From contig NC_077248.1 of assembly GCF_947179165.1 (NCBI RefSeq), positions 13,171,256 through 13,235,255 of the forward strand: a stretch of 64,000 nt of DNA. Reading direction: 5' to 3'. This document shows, piece after piece, positions 11,792 through 25,400 of this stretch. The notes below the pieces were generated by a model. The model was given only the letters and a program-made list of their open reading frames with translations, was not told the origin of the DNA and searched no databases. Position 1 is the stretch's first letter, and every line of letters starts with the position of its first letter. This DNA is from Solanum dulcamara (Eukaryota > Streptophyta > Magnoliopsida > Solanales > Solanaceae). A program made the translations under genes and the position numbers.

Positions 11792-12621
11792 ACGGTCTTT
11801 ATACAGTTAAGTCAGTGAATTTTGAATATCGAATGATTAAAAAAAAAGGAATGTGCGGTCAGAAAATGTGTCTTTCCTTCTTGCTCGTGATATCTTTTCA
11901 TGTCATGTATGTATACATCCAAAGGTGATTTGTTAACTCCCTTTATTTTCAGTAGTCATTAATTTATGTTGCTTCTTTTTCTCATCGAAATATTTTTACT
12001 TCATCTCGAGATATTCAAAGTACTTAACTAATCGAGCATGTAACTAATTATATGTACATTTAACATCTAATCAGTGGTTGTGTTCTTTTAATCATTTCAC
12101 TAATAGCTTTCTACAAATTAACTGAACTTTTTATGGTTAAAGCAGATGAATATATTCATTCTTTATGCTAAGAGAAAGATAACCTATACTTGTATTTCTC
12201 AAGGTATAAGTCTATTAAATTTGTAGAAACTTGTCAACCAAGAGACTATACAAGTGCACAATTATATTAATCAAAAGTTAAATGCATTTATTCAAACTTT
12301 AATCATCTCTTTCAAGAATTGAATCAAATTGTCTCTGCGTATACACACATTTTGTTTTCTCAGCATTTGGTAAAATGCTGATTGTATATGGTGAAACTGA
12401 AATGTGATCAATGAAAGAACTTAGAAGGAAATCAAATATGAAGAGCAAGGCTTGAAAAGAGAATCGACAAGGGATTTTTAAACCAAGGGCCAAGTAGATG
12501 TGGAGATCTTTACCTTCTGACATTAAATAAAGGTCAAGTGACAATGTGAATTAATACCACCTGACAGGAAATTACTAGAGAAAGAAGCAACTTAATAATT
12601 AGTAGGGACTCGTATTCTACA
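11792..12621. other. 3' flank of SCARECROW
   Basis: It contains the presumed 3' UTR. No near-canonical AATAAA stands out within the first 250 bp. The rest is AT-rich DNA without a recognisable gene or repeat. Confidence 0.4.
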
Positions 12622-12770
12622 AGGGGTCATTTGGTACGGAGGATGGAATATATCAAATGGGATATTTCATGTGGGATTAGTTATCCATCATTTATATATA
12701 TATGAGATAATTACTAATATTCCTAATTAAATATAGGATATATCTTATCCGTTATACCAAATGATTCCTA
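12622..12770. mobile_element. Short MITE
   Basis: The left end AGGGGTCATTTGGTACGG is mirrored at the right end (reverse complement TAGGAATCATTTGGTATAAC). About 149 bp, no ORF. The ends resemble those of the Tourist-like element at 30800-31330. Confidence 0.5.
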
Positions 12771-12802
12771 AATCAACAAAAATATAAATTATATTTGGTA
12801 AA

Positions 12803-13390
12803 AATAAATGTGACACATGAGCAAGTTAGATGTTGACGCGTGAAATAGTAGTAATTCAATATCGGAGGTGATCCATCTCGAAGAAGTAGAATGAACCAGA
12901 CAAAACAACACCAGACCAAAGCTTGGACACATGGAGAGATTCATCGAAGGACACTAGTCATTGACCCAGAGACAACATCTAGCGTTACTCTTTTTATTCT
13001 TAAATGTCATTTGATTAATCATTTAACGTGAGTTAAGAGAGAATAATTCTTGGTTAATAAATCCCGTGAATTCATCCATGTTGTATAGCGTAAAAATAAA
13101 TATAACATGTGAGTAAGTTAGATGTTGATGCATGAAAAGACAAAATAGCAGTACATCAACATCGAAGGCTATCCATCTCTAAGAAGTAGAATGAGCTGGA
13201 CAAAAGTTCAACACCGAATCAAAGCTTAGAACATCGAGATAGACTCGTCAAAGCATGTTAGCCGTTGAGTGACTGAACCAGAGACAACACCAAGTATTAT
13301 TCTTTTTACTCTTAAATGTCATCTAATTAATCATTTGACATGATTTAAGAGCAAATAATTCTTGGCTATCAGATCCTAGAAATTCATCTC
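12803..13390. repeat. Diverged tandem duplication, unit about 290 bp
   Basis: 12803-13079 and about 13093-13390 align along their length. Shared blocks include CAAGTTAGATGTTGA or TAAGTTAGATGTTGA, GAAGTAGAATGA, CCAGAGACAACA and AATAATTCTTGG. The copies are clearly diverged, so the event is old. Neither encodes a protein. Confidence 0.7.
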
Positions 13391-14626
13391 CATAAAAGTA
13401 GTAGAATCATCACATTTTAAAGCATTACGAGTTATTCTATTGTAATGCAATTCACAAATGATGGACTATGTAAAGACGGGTTATTTGTCTAATTCATATA
13501 AAGTTCATCTCAAACATACTATCTATCTATAGTTATATCATGACGCTCTACAAAATAAATTATAATTATATATCCTTAAATCTTAAAGAGATAATAGTCA
13601 TTCATATAGCTAACTGAGATATTGTATAATTGAGATTAGTGTCTTACCACATTTTACGAATGTGTGGTCTTTCTTTCAAAAGAATTTTCCAATAATATTG
13701 TATAAATAAAATGTTGCTCGCATGAATTAACTGAAAGAAGGATACATATATCAAATGATACATAACAAAATATATCTCACTTAAATGTTTTTTTTTCACG
13801 CACGATCTTCAACAAAATAGATAAATAAATTTCAATGTTGTTCAAGTGATGATTCACATTTTTGTTCACGCATGCCTTGCCAAGATCAATAGTTGAGCAG
13901 GTGATATACAAGTTTGAATATATCGTCTTTGAAATATCATGTGAAGTTTTCATCAGAAAAAGTAAAATGTGTTATACTTTTTTTCCTTAATCAAGATTAT
14001 TCCAATTGAATTTTTTCTAATAAAGGTTTTTAATGAAATAACTCTCAAGTTTATTACCAAAATGTATGTACTCCTTTTTTTTTAAAACTAAATTTTTTCT
14101 GAACGAAACATACTATATATGAATATTAACAGCTTGTTTGGATGTTGGTTTTTCGTGGTATGGTATGATATGATTAGTAAAAGAACTATGTTTGTTTTGA
14201 TTGTTTCTTTAATTACATCTTATGATATGGTTTGATTTCATAGTTTGTAACCATGAAAATCCTCACTTTTTTAAACCACAAATTTGATGATATCCCATTG
14301 TTTACTTCTTTTTTTTTCAATTATACCCTCACTTTATTCTCTTCTTCCTTTCCTTTTCTCATCAATTCATCACAGGTTTGCATTCTTTCACCCAGATCTT
14401 GATTTTCCCTTTTGTCTGATTCTATTTTAGTGAAATGTTGGTTTAATGGGTCATTTCGTTTTGGTAAATGTTTCTCATAGATCCCTTGTGTTCAAAAAAG
14501 AATGATGAGTTTGGAAATCAGAAATAAGAGAGTGAAGTATCAATCTGGATTCTATTTGAATATCATTAACCTTCCTTTCTTTCTTGAATCGTAACTTACC
14601 AAAATTGTAATCAAGCATAAAAAAAA
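13391..14626. other. AT-rich intergenic DNA
   Basis: No gene recognised. 14126-14300 contains ATGATATGG/GTATGATATG motifs that may be the left part of an older element interrupted by the Mutator-like MITE at 14627; similar material in reverse follows at about 15540-15665. The boundaries are uncertain. Confidence 0.3.
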
Positions 14627-14993
14627 GGAAAAAGGATCAAAAATGTCCTTAAATTATTTGAAATGAACAAAAATGCCTTTCATTTATAATTTGATCCAAA
14701 ATGCCCTTACCGTCAATACTTTGGTCCAGAAATACCCTTATTGTAATTTAATAGGTCAAAAATGCCCTATTGTTACAAAATGGGTCAAAATGCCAATTTT
14801 CGAATTAATATATGTACATTTTTTAAAACAAATCTTGTTTCTTATAAAAATATTACTTCTAAGAAACTCTATTCTTGTTTTCTTTCTTTTTAGACCACTT
14901 TAAGTAATAAAAATGTAGGAAATTATTTTATTCTTCGTAATCTCATTTTATCAATTACAATAGAATAATTTCATGTATTCTAAGTTTTAACGG

Positions 14994-15038
<45 letters not shown>

Positions 15039-15513
15039 AAGGTCATTTAAAATATTTTTTATTTTTTTTTATTATTATTTTTTATCGTAATTTGAATAAA
15101 AATTAATGATGGATTTATTATGATCTTATATATATGACATATATTATCTATTAAAACTTGAAGTACATGAAATTATTCTATTTTAATTGATAAAATGAGA
15201 TTACGAAGAATAAAATAATTTCCTACATTTTTATTACTTAAAGTAGTTTAAAAAGAAAGAAAACAAGAATAAAATTCCTTAAAAGTAATATTTTTATAAG
15301 GAACAAGATTTTTTTTTAAAAAAATATATATTTATTCTGAAAAGAGCATTTTTGACTCATTTTGTAACAATAGGGGCATTTTGACCCATTAAATAACAAT
15401 AAGGGCATTTCTGGACCAAAGTATTGACGGTAATGACATTTTTGGACCAAACTATAAACGGAGGGCATTTTTGTTCATTTCAAATAGTTTAGGGCATTTT
15501 TGACCCTTTTTCC
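14627..15513 (+). mobile_element. Mutator-like MITE with long terminal inverted repeats, copy 2
   Basis: It starts GGAAAAAGGATCAAAAATG and ends TTTTTGACCCTTTTTCC. Imperfect 9-bp flanks, TAAAAAAAA (14618-14626) and TAAAAAGAA (15514-15522), support a Mutator-type insertion. The two halves are inverted copies of each other over several hundred bases, so the single strand could fold back almost completely. A (TA)n run at 14997-15034 lies inside. Same family and orientation as 4831-5554. Confidence 0.7.
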
Positions 15514-16740
15514 TAAAAAGAATAAAGGACATTTTTGTAAATTTATAAGTTATGATATAATACCATACAGTCAAACTAAACAACAAAATTATCATTAAAC
15601 AATAACAAATCATACAATCTATCTAAATATAGTATTATACTGTATAGTACAAATCATAAAATAATATATATATTCTCTCAAAACTTATACATGTAGTTAT
15701 GATGGTTTCTAAATTGTTAATCGAACGTCATCTTAATTTTATACATAAATAACATATTTCCTATCTACCTATTAAAACGTCGTATAAGTTATACAAAATT
15801 TAATACATAAATAACTTATTTCTTATCCAACTACTAAACAACTCCTTAGTTTATAATTACTAACACTCATTTCTTTTACAATTTTTTTAGAATGAACATT
15901 TTCACCCATTTTTTTTAGTCGCCTCAACGGCTCAACATATCACATAAATATGATAAATTTTAATTTGTATGTTGTGTTTACATCAAATCAATTTATCATA
16001 ATTAAGTGATTTAATAAAATAAAATATATATTAACTAATCACGATAAAAAAAATATATATCTACAAACACAGATGCCATGCATTTGGGCTATCTAGTTTA
16101 TCAACTTGATCGAAGTATACACTATCTATATATTTTGATTATATATGTTGCGCGCACATATACATGCACTGTGTACATAATTTAGAAATTTTACATGGCT
16201 GGCGTGTAATTTCTCTATTATTAATTTTATTATGTAAATAACCGCTACAAATAAGTTTTTACCAATATGATAACTATCACTAATAAAAATTTGGACATGG
16301 AGATCTAGATGTGCTTAAACGTAAACCTACTTTTGCAGGAAAAAAAATATGAGTAACATGATCACAGGCATGTGAAAAAAAGAAGAAAGTTCATCATTTT
16401 ATTCTTTGAAGCATTACTAACTAACCTTTTGACAATTTGAGAAATGATAGCATCTTGACAATTTCATAATGTGATTAATTGCTTTATTTAAACCATGAAG
16501 AAACTGGAAAAGAAAAAAAAAGAAAAAAGGGAAACCAACAAAAACAAAAAGGAAAAGTTTATTTATATGTAGTTAAATCTGAACAAAACCAATTCAAACA
16601 GAATCAATAACACTACAATTATAGGTCCTATGAGTTTCAGTTGGTTGACATTTTCAAATATTTATAAGATGGTTGAACAATATTTGGTTGAAGTTTGAGA
16701 AAAAAGAATTAAAATCTAAATTGAAATAAAATATTTGATA
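15514..16740. other. AT-rich intergenic DNA
   Basis: No gene or clear repeat recognised; composition is uniformly AT-rich. Confidence 0.4.
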
Positions 16741-16741
16741 C

Positions 16742-17240
16742 CGCAAAGGTAGGCGTGGAAGTAAGGCTTGATACACATGCAATTCCAATAAGAGATATTT
16801 CAAGTATTTTGGGTCAATCTAAGGAGATGGAAAGATTGGTAATAATGTCACACACCGTATTAGTGTTGAGTGGATGAAATAAAGGCTTGCATCCAGAGTC
16901 TTGTGCGAAAATAAGGTGATAGATAAGTTTTATATAGTGATGGTTAAACCTATCATTGGGTGGAGTATTGGTCAGTAAATCTCATGTTTAGAAGATGAAA
17001 CTTACGGATATGAGGATGTTGCGATAGATGTGTGGTCATACTAGAAGAATATGATTAGAAATGAAAATATTCGGGACTAGGTGAGAGTAACTTCATTTAA
17101 GGACACAATGCGGGGAGCAAGACTGAGATGATTCGAGTGCGGAGTTGTTAGAGGTTGGCTATGGATGATTTTAAGAGAGGTAGAACCAAAGAAGTATTGG
17201 GAAGAGATGATTAGACAATACATGACACAATTTTAGTTTA
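16742..17240 (+). pseudogene. C-terminal end of a LINE-type reverse transcriptase, decayed
   Basis: Frame-corrected reading shows hallmarks of the C-terminal part of plant LINE polyproteins: DTHAIPIRDI near the start, WMKWRLA-like coding near 16870, RGARLRWFEC near 17118, and EPKKYWEEMIRQ near 17185. Frameshifts and stops interrupt it. It is truncated at the 5' side and no full element is present. Confidence 0.65.
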
Positions 17241-17640
17241 CTAGTAGTTGTAGTATTAGTTTTTTGTCCTTTGATGTATGGCATTATCCGTTATTTCTTG
17301 CACTTCGCTTATCATGTTATTTTTATTGCAGTTACCTTTCTTTTTTTGGCAAGACGTGACATGCTCTCTATATTATTTGGACATGACTTCTTGTTAATGT
17401 CTGCAATACTCTACCATTTTCAAATTCATTTGTGAAATTACACTACATATGCTATTGTAAAATTATGTCTAAACAATTTATTAAAATTTTGCGAATAAAA
17501 ACTTTCACCAATTAAAGCTAAACATTTACTAATTATTTGCAAATATTGAACTTAAATATCTTCAAATGATGAAATCAAAGTAGTTTTGTACGTCATTTAT
17601 GATTATCTTTTTTAAAAAGAGATCTTTATATATATATATA

Positions 17641-18180
17641 TGGTCGGGTCCTGATTCGGAAGTCGGGTTTCGAATCAAAAATTAGAATCGAGTCCTATGT
17701 TGAAAGTTGGGATTGGGTCCTAGGTCAGATTCGGGGGCAGATCCCGATTCGCAAGTCCGATCCAAGGTCAAATGTCGAGATAGGATCTCGAGTCGGAAAT
17801 TAGACCAGGACAGGAGTCCGAAGTTGGGGTCAGTCTTGTGTCAGATGTTAGGATCGGGTGAAGTTAGATCCTGATTCGAAAATCAGGTGTAGGGTTGAAT
17901 CTCAAGTCGTAAGTCGGGTCTCGATTCAAAATTCGGTTCGAGTCCTAGGTCGGGAGTTGGTGTCGGAAGTGCTGTCCCGAATCAGTGTCCAGTGTCAAGC
18001 TCGATTCAGAAGTCGGATCTTGAGTCGAGTCCTCGAACAAGTGTTGGATCGGAAAATGGGTCAAGAGTCAAGGTCAAGTCTTGGTTCGGAAGTAGATTTC
18101 TGATTCAGGTGTCGGGTGTCAAGGTCGAATATTTGGGTCGAGTCTCGAGTCAGGTGTTGGTATAAGACTCCGAATTAGTC
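17641..18180. repeat. Degenerate GTCGGGT-type minisatellite
   Basis: About 540 bp built from diverged units of roughly 18-22 bp, resembling GTCGGGTCCTGATTCGGAA. Phrases such as GATTCGGAAGTCGGGT and TCGAGTCCTAGGTCGGGA recur throughout. It is far richer in CG dinucleotides than its neighbours. The ORF across part of it is an effect of the repeat and not a gene. Confidence 0.7.
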
Positions 18181-18338
18181 ATCAGAGTTCTTTTTTTTTG
18201 TATGATAACAGACAGGAAGTAACGTGCAAAGCACGTTCACAGAAACTAGTATGTGTGTATATATATATATATTTATTTATTTATTTATTGTTACTCATAG
18301 TAAATTTGAAAAATCATTTTTTTTCTTCATTTTGTAAG

Positions 18339-19075
18339 GGCATATCCAACCCAAACATCAAATTTTACGCCAAATTTGGTGTAAACACTATTTTCAATGT
18401 AAATCAACTCCAACCCACTGCATCAAATTTTACACCCAAAAAGAATTTTTTTCCTCTTCATTATTATATTATTATTTCTTATTTCATTTATATTTTCTTA
18501 TTTAATAAATATTTTTTTTGAAAATATTCACTGTATATAATTTTCATATTATTTTTCTTATATAGGCTATTAATATAATTTTTTTTGTATCATAATTTTT
18601 TAAATAATATAAATTGCTAGAAAATATTACTTATTATACATAATAATGGATAACATAAATAAAAGTAAAAATCATTAACGAAATATAATTAAATAAACAT
18701 TACACAATTAGAAATTTTATTTTAAATTCTACATAAATATTCAACTTTCATGATTACTACGGTACTCCCATAAATACTCTATTAATGCATTACGTAGTTC
18801 AAAATGAATTTTTTTGTCCTTAATTTTTTTATGTCGAGAAAGAAATTATTGAAATCGATAATTCTAAAGTATATTGTATTGTTTTTCTATCAATTTATAT
18901 TTTTACATATTTAATTTTTGTGAAGATTGATTGTAATTATATTCAATTAAAATTTATAGTAGAATTCATAATTTAATTTTAAAAAAAGGGACTTACCAAT
19001 TTAAAGTTCATCCAAACGGCTCTAAATATAGAATTTGATGTAAAATTTGGTATTGGATTGGAAATTGCGCAAGTG
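18339..19075. mobile_element. MITE-like element with inverted ends
   Basis: The left part (GGGCATATCCAACCC... CATCAAATTTTACGCC) is mirrored at the right (19020-19060, GATGTAAAATTTGGTATTGGATTGG). The interior is AT-rich and non-coding. The exact ends and duplication were not fixed. Confidence 0.45.
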
Positions 19076-19441
19076 CTCGGAGATGTTAATTCCAACTTTT
19101 TTTTTTTGTTTTTCTATTACATAAAGTTGGGGACTATATTGGCATATCCAAAAAGCTACCAAAATTGTTAGTGACAATCAGATCTTTACGCTTTGTTATT
19201 GTTTTTTACTTTTTTCAACCAGATCGATCTCTACTTCTCGGCTCCACCCACCGGGCCTCGGCCGGACGATTTTCCTTCGACGGCGCCGGAAAAACAGATT
19301 ACCGGATACACACATTGTCGTGTCGTGTAGATTTGGGACAAACGCTGTTGGCAGTTGAGGTAAGGAGAACAAATCAAAGCGAATTGCAAAGGTGGAGAAG
19401 GCAAACGAGAGGAGGAGGAGGATTAGGAAAGGGAGGAAGAG
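19076..19441 (+). promoter_or_regulatory. Proximal promoter and 5' UTR of the GAUT7 homologue
   Basis: Composition shifts from AT-rich to GC-richer at about 19210. 19215-19441 contains no ATG before 19442 and has a purine-rich stretch (about 19370-19441), as in plant leaders. No TATA box could be chosen with confidence. Confidence 0.45.
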
Positions 19442-22400
19442 ATGAAGGGTGGGATACTTCCGGCGAAGAGGCGATGGAAAGGTTTGGTGATTGCGGTGTT
19501 GGGTCTCGTTTTTCTATCATTGCTCGTGCCTCTGGTGTTTCTGCTTGGCCTCCATAACGGTTTTCACTCTTCGGGTAAATAGCAATGACCCCAGATTCTT
19601 TGATTGTTGAATGCTAAAAACTTTTGCTCATTGTAAATTGGATCTATGATTGTTGTTTTGAACCTGCTCTCTTCTAATGCAAATCTGTAGTGCAATTAGG
19701 CAATCTCTATCTTCTTTGGCCAAAATCCTTCTTTCAATTATATGGTAGGAAGAAAATTCAAGTTTATCAACCCAGACTAGCATTTTTAGTAACTTTAATT
19801 GTCTTCCAAGATGAAGAATGATTCCTGATCCCCTCGCCCCTGATGAAAAGAGAACACCAATATAAATGTAGGGAAAAGAAGAAGAGAGATAACAAAAGAG
19901 TAACTAACCTTGCTTTTGTCATACCATTATGGATAAAAAAAATTTCCTTCTTCACGAAGCTTTTTAGTTCTAGCCAGTTTTTTAGAAGGATTTGCTCTAA
20001 CTTGATCTGGCATTTACTTTTTGCAGGATATACAACAACACAACAAAGTTCAGCTTCAGTAAGTAACCTGCAGCATTATAATGATATTGCTTTTTAATAA
20101 CCACTTATTGATCTTCTAAACTGGGAACTCTTGATGGAATCAGGGTGGACTTAGAATCTATGGTCGACATAGTACTCCAAAGATTGGGAATCAGTCAGAG
20201 GTAATTTCTTCTCTATAAGCAACCTCACGAGCTGCCTTTATCATTGGTCATTTTGAAATTTTTAGCCAGTAGGAGAAGTGGACTATCTTAATTCCCAATG
20301 CTACATCTCTACTAGGCGACATATATTTGTTCAGTGTTGCATTTTGTGTGTACACACAGAGAAAAAGGTGATCATGACCGTATCTAACAGTTATCCGGAA
20401 TCTTGTTGCAGGATGACGAATCAACACATGTGGATGACCTAATACACAGATTGGAACCAACTCTTCCCAAGGTCTTTTTTTTCAATTTTTTTTTCTGATA
20501 ATGTTTATTAGAGTTTAAGTTTTGCAATTTGAATGGACTGTTACTGACTAGGTGTTGCTATAATGAGTGTTTTACCTTGAAAATGCCTGTAAACATATGT
20601 AAAGCTTACTAGTCGGGCTATTCTGGAAAGTTCTCCTTAAAATTGGTTTTAACTGTGAATAGATTAGCATAATTTATGATGTATGTTATTACAAACTTCT
20701 CATTGTTAATTGTCGCCCTTGCTTTCCTTTTCAAATTAAATTCATCCTCATACTTGTTAGTCTTATTGGCTGCTATTTTTTCTATGAACAAATTTGGTGT
20801 TGCAAATAAAGTATTTAGACTTGGAAAATTCTCTGTGATGTATGACTGAAGATCAAACTGAGAAAGATAGGGTACTGGATGTATTGAAGCATAAGAAGCA
20901 ATAATCAAATCTCAAACCATGAGTTTCTAATATCCGTCGTTACCTCAATTGATAAAATAATTTTAATGCTCATAAGAACAAAATGATGTACTTAACTTAG
21001 TGAAGAAGAAGGATGGTTCTATGAGTATGTGATTGACTACTGACAATTGAATAAGGTAAACGATCAAGAAGATTTAGGATCTATACATTTAGAACTGTAG
21101 ACTGCTTGATTTGTGCTAATCCTTGTATGTTAAACTACTTGAGATATACTATTAAACCTTTCAAGGGATGCATGCCATTTTTTATTCTTATTTCTCCAGT
21201 TTTCTCAATATTATAACACTGATAATTAACTTGAATTTCAGACTTTCAATGATAACTAATAACAAAACTTCATGTTTCGTCAATTAGTTCTACTCAACAT
21301 GACAACTATAACTATCAGACTAATGCAAATGCAACTTCCATGTTTTACGAAAGTAGTCCTTCCACTATTTCTTTCCTTTTCCTTTTCATATAGTTTGCTG
21401 TTTGCATGTAGTACTAGATCTAGAGCTATTGAATTAAGTAGCCCATTTGTCATTCCACGGTAAGAACTGATGATTAAAACTTGTGTGGTTTTGTCTAGTT
21501 TATAGTCGTTCCTGCACAAGTTAAAGACTAGTAATTATATATTTATATCTGAAGTATGCATTTTGTCAGAATATGAATGGAAAAAAAGAAGAGAAGGATA
21601 AGTTGAGGGGAAAGATCAGGAGAAAGAAAGATATGTCATGTCACATATATTTCAGGAGCTAGATTAGTTGGCGATGAACAAGTAAGAATTACCTCAACCA
21701 AAATTGATGGAATTGGCCCTAAAAAAGGCTGGCCCCAGTGCTTAACGCCAGGTTCCCTCCACATACATATGAAAAGTAAGCCAGCCATCCTGGTTGGAGA
21801 TTTTTTTTTTTGAAAGGATTGAAAATAATGTCTCATTTGGAGAACAAGATTTTCTTCCACCATTCACCTAACCAATCAACCTGCTAGGGGTGCTTATCGG
21901 GTGGATTGGACGGATTATTATGTTTAACGGTTTGACTTAACGGTTATCGGCTTTTAAAAGTACTAATCCGCTAGCCAACCTATAAGATATCGGTTGGATT
22001 GGTATCGGATTAGCACTTATCGGACGGTTATCGAGCGGTGTATCGGTGGTGACCTTAATAGACTTACCTGCTGAGCACACTCAACTAAAGTTCCCTTCTT
22101 ATTTTCACTAGCTGAAGTGATGAACACATTAAATTTGAGCACAAAAGCATATGTTCTTATAACAGTAATCATCCATCTAAAAAATTTATCCAAAAAGAAT
22201 CATCCCTCTAAAATACATATATGCCAATTTGCTCAACAAACCTTAAGATAAACAGAGAACAAATTGTACCCAAAAAAAACAAACTAAAATCCCAGCATTA
22301 TAACATATGCAAAGTGAATTAGCAAAGTAATTTCACCTTCCTTCCACACAACACCCCCACCCCCAAACTGTTGAAAACAACCGCAAACTAATTTCTATTC

Positions 22401-25400
22401 ACCAACCCATTTCAAGACTTTATTTTTATGACGACTAGATGCTGCCAAATCAAAGGTCAAACAACCCAAATATAGAACAATGCAAGAGATCAGGTCCAGA
22501 AAACATTATTTCACCCCAAGAAAGGAGTAAAGCTGCTAGTACCCACTTCATCAAATTTGCTCATTAACAAAAATATTTCTTAAGGAAACAATAATAAGAA
22601 AACAACAGTCCACAAGCAGCATCTACCTTCAAAGTATCTGCATATGGTCATCAAAAATCAACTTCAGACATGCATGTAGAATCAACTCTGGGATGCTACT
22701 AGAATTTCTGAGGCAGATTTAGGCGGAAGAAGTTTAGGCGGAAGTTCCTAAACCTAAAGTAGGCGGAAGAAGTTTGTAGAAGAGTTGAAGTAGTAACTAG
22801 TAACTAGTAAGTAGGGCTTCTACAGTTTAAGTTTAAATGGGTTATGGGCCTGCCTATTTAATTAAATTGGTTAGGCCTGTTTAATTAAATGGGTTTGACC
22901 CTTATTTTATTTTAGGTTTACAAATAAAAATTATCAATATTATACATATTTTATATGTTTAGGGATAAAATATAATAAATTCTTAACGGATTAACGGTTT
23001 ACCCATTAACAAAATTGAGTAATCCATCCCCCACACCGATAAGCCGTTAATTATAAAATTTAAATCCATGCTCCATCCGCTAATCCGATAACTCAATACC
23101 AATAAACCAATAAGCCAATTTTGCGGTTGGGTTATCGGTAGCGGACGGTTTTGAACAGCCCTACAACCTGCCGATGACCTGAGAGAGTTAATGCAATAAC
23201 TTTTCATGTTATGAGTCTCCATATAGCATATATTGATGTCTTTTGTCATGATTTTTTTTATTGGAATACCATTTTATTGATTGAAGCTTGTTTGATTTGA
23301 AAATATCTCCTTTTTCTTTTTCTCTATGAAGAGAGTTGAAGATGCCCCTTTTATTCCCTTTGATGCGGGGCATATATAGGAAGAATTCTACTTGGAGCTA
23401 ATTTTAAAAGCAAAGCTTCTCAATATCACATTTTTAGTACTACTTGACTCCTTGTATGAGACGAAGATATTTTAATCTTCTAATTGCCAGTTTTATCACA
23501 AGCAAAAAGCACAAAAAAGTCTTAAGGTCTGTTGGTGCTTTAAGTGCAAAAAAGCGTGGGCTTTAATGAAAAAGGTGCAAAGGGAGAAACAAATACAAAT
23601 GTATATGTTTAGTCCAAGACTAATAATTATAAGCATGAATGACAAATATATGAAACAAAGAAGTTGAATTTTTTTTTACAATAAAATGTAATATCAGTTG
23701 TTTAATGTTGCCGCTTCAGAAGAGGCTCCCTTGATGATGACACTAAAGCTCACATCAAGCGAGGTGAAGCGCTCAACATGTTTTGAGTCCCGCTTCAGGC
23801 GTTGAGCGTGCTTTAACTCTGCTAATTACTGCCGGATATGGTTAGTGTCTTGGGGTCCTAGATGTTGGCAGTTTAGATGATAGATCACGAGCATACATGT
23901 AAAGACAAGAGATGAACAAATTTAATGTTTCATAATGATGTGATTTTGAACAGTGTAGAGGCCCCCTTCTATCCCAATGTTCCCCTTTAGTTTGTGTTTT
24001 CTTCGAGTAGTACCTGAGAATTTCAGACTTGCAAGTTTTTCCTACACGTACATTCCCTTGTTTCACCATTGACATCAATCATGATTCCTTCCAAATTTAA
24101 GTCACGGGCTATGAAGTATTCTTGTCATTTCATGAACATATGAAAATAACACCACTAGGATCTTTTAGTTCTACTTAGTTTCATTGTCCGACTGTTGTGC
24201 AGATTTTATGCCCAGTGTATTGCAACAATAGTCTATATTATAGGAACACTTTTTCGAGGTACCTGTCTTTAACTACTCTAATTTTTTTTTTTTGGCTCGA
24301 ATGTTGTGATAATTCTTTTACATATTTTGAACTTTGAAATACTAGGCCATAATTTACCTTATAGGCTTGAAACTACTTCACAAGCAATTGAAGACAAGAA
24401 GACATAAGATAAGCAATTGTGAAGGAATCAGGAATCAAAAGTTGCTAACATGCTTATTACAGCAGCAAATAATGGAAAACAGAAAAAAAAATGTTACAAC
24501 CAATTCACACAACTATGCAAGTGAAACCTCTAAATTTATTGATGCTTTGTGTGTATAGATATTAGAAGTTTAAGTATCCTCTCGCTGGACTTGCATGTGA
24601 TTTACCTATATAACACAATTGTGGACTATTGCCAAGGTACTGATCTAATTAAGAAGCATGCAGCTTCACATGAATAGTTGTGCAATATCATTTCTGTCAA
24701 TAAGCATACAGCAGTTGCTCGTTTGGGTCTTCTTACTCTAATTCGTTTGCTGTAGATGTTTGGTCTTGCTTATTAACCATTTTGCTTTCTTTTCTACTTC
24801 ATAATACCAATTCTTCACTTAGAAGTTTTAAAATGCTGCACCCATGGGTGTGGCCTATTGGTTAATGAAGTGGGTTTGGAACTATGAGATCTCAAGTTCA
24901 AAATCTAGCAGATACAAAAATACTATGTGATTTTTTTCCATCTGTCTGTCTTGGTGTCTTGGCTTTGGTGGACTGAGTTACCTGGTACCTAACTCTAGTA
25001 CTTGTTGGTGGGAGGTGGGCGCGTGCAAGCTAGCTCAGACACCACGGTTATAAAAAAATAAAAGATATTGATTTGACCATACTATCAGATGGGGAAGGAA
25101 AAAAAGAAGAGAAGCTTTATGCTTTATAAGAATAAGAGAGAAAGAACGAAGCTTTATGTTTGAAAATATCTATTATTGTGAAGCTTGAGACATGTGGACT
25201 ACCTTAGTTGTTCAATGTTCAAACTACGGTTGCTTGTCTCAAGAATTTCAGCTTTCTTTTTAAACTCTTTTTTTTTTTCCAGTTTCAATAAGAAAGCTGA
25301 CATTATTGAGACACACAAAGGGAGTTTGAACATTGAACAATTAAGATAGTCCACATGTCTCAAGCTTCTCAATAATTTCAGCTTTCTTTTATCATTTGTG

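Noticed and set aside
17858..18103. 81-codon ORF rich in Arg, Ser and Val
   Set aside because: A product of the degenerate minisatellite.
24837..24920. tRNA-like head
   Set aside because: Part of a SolS SINE; no complete cloverleaf.
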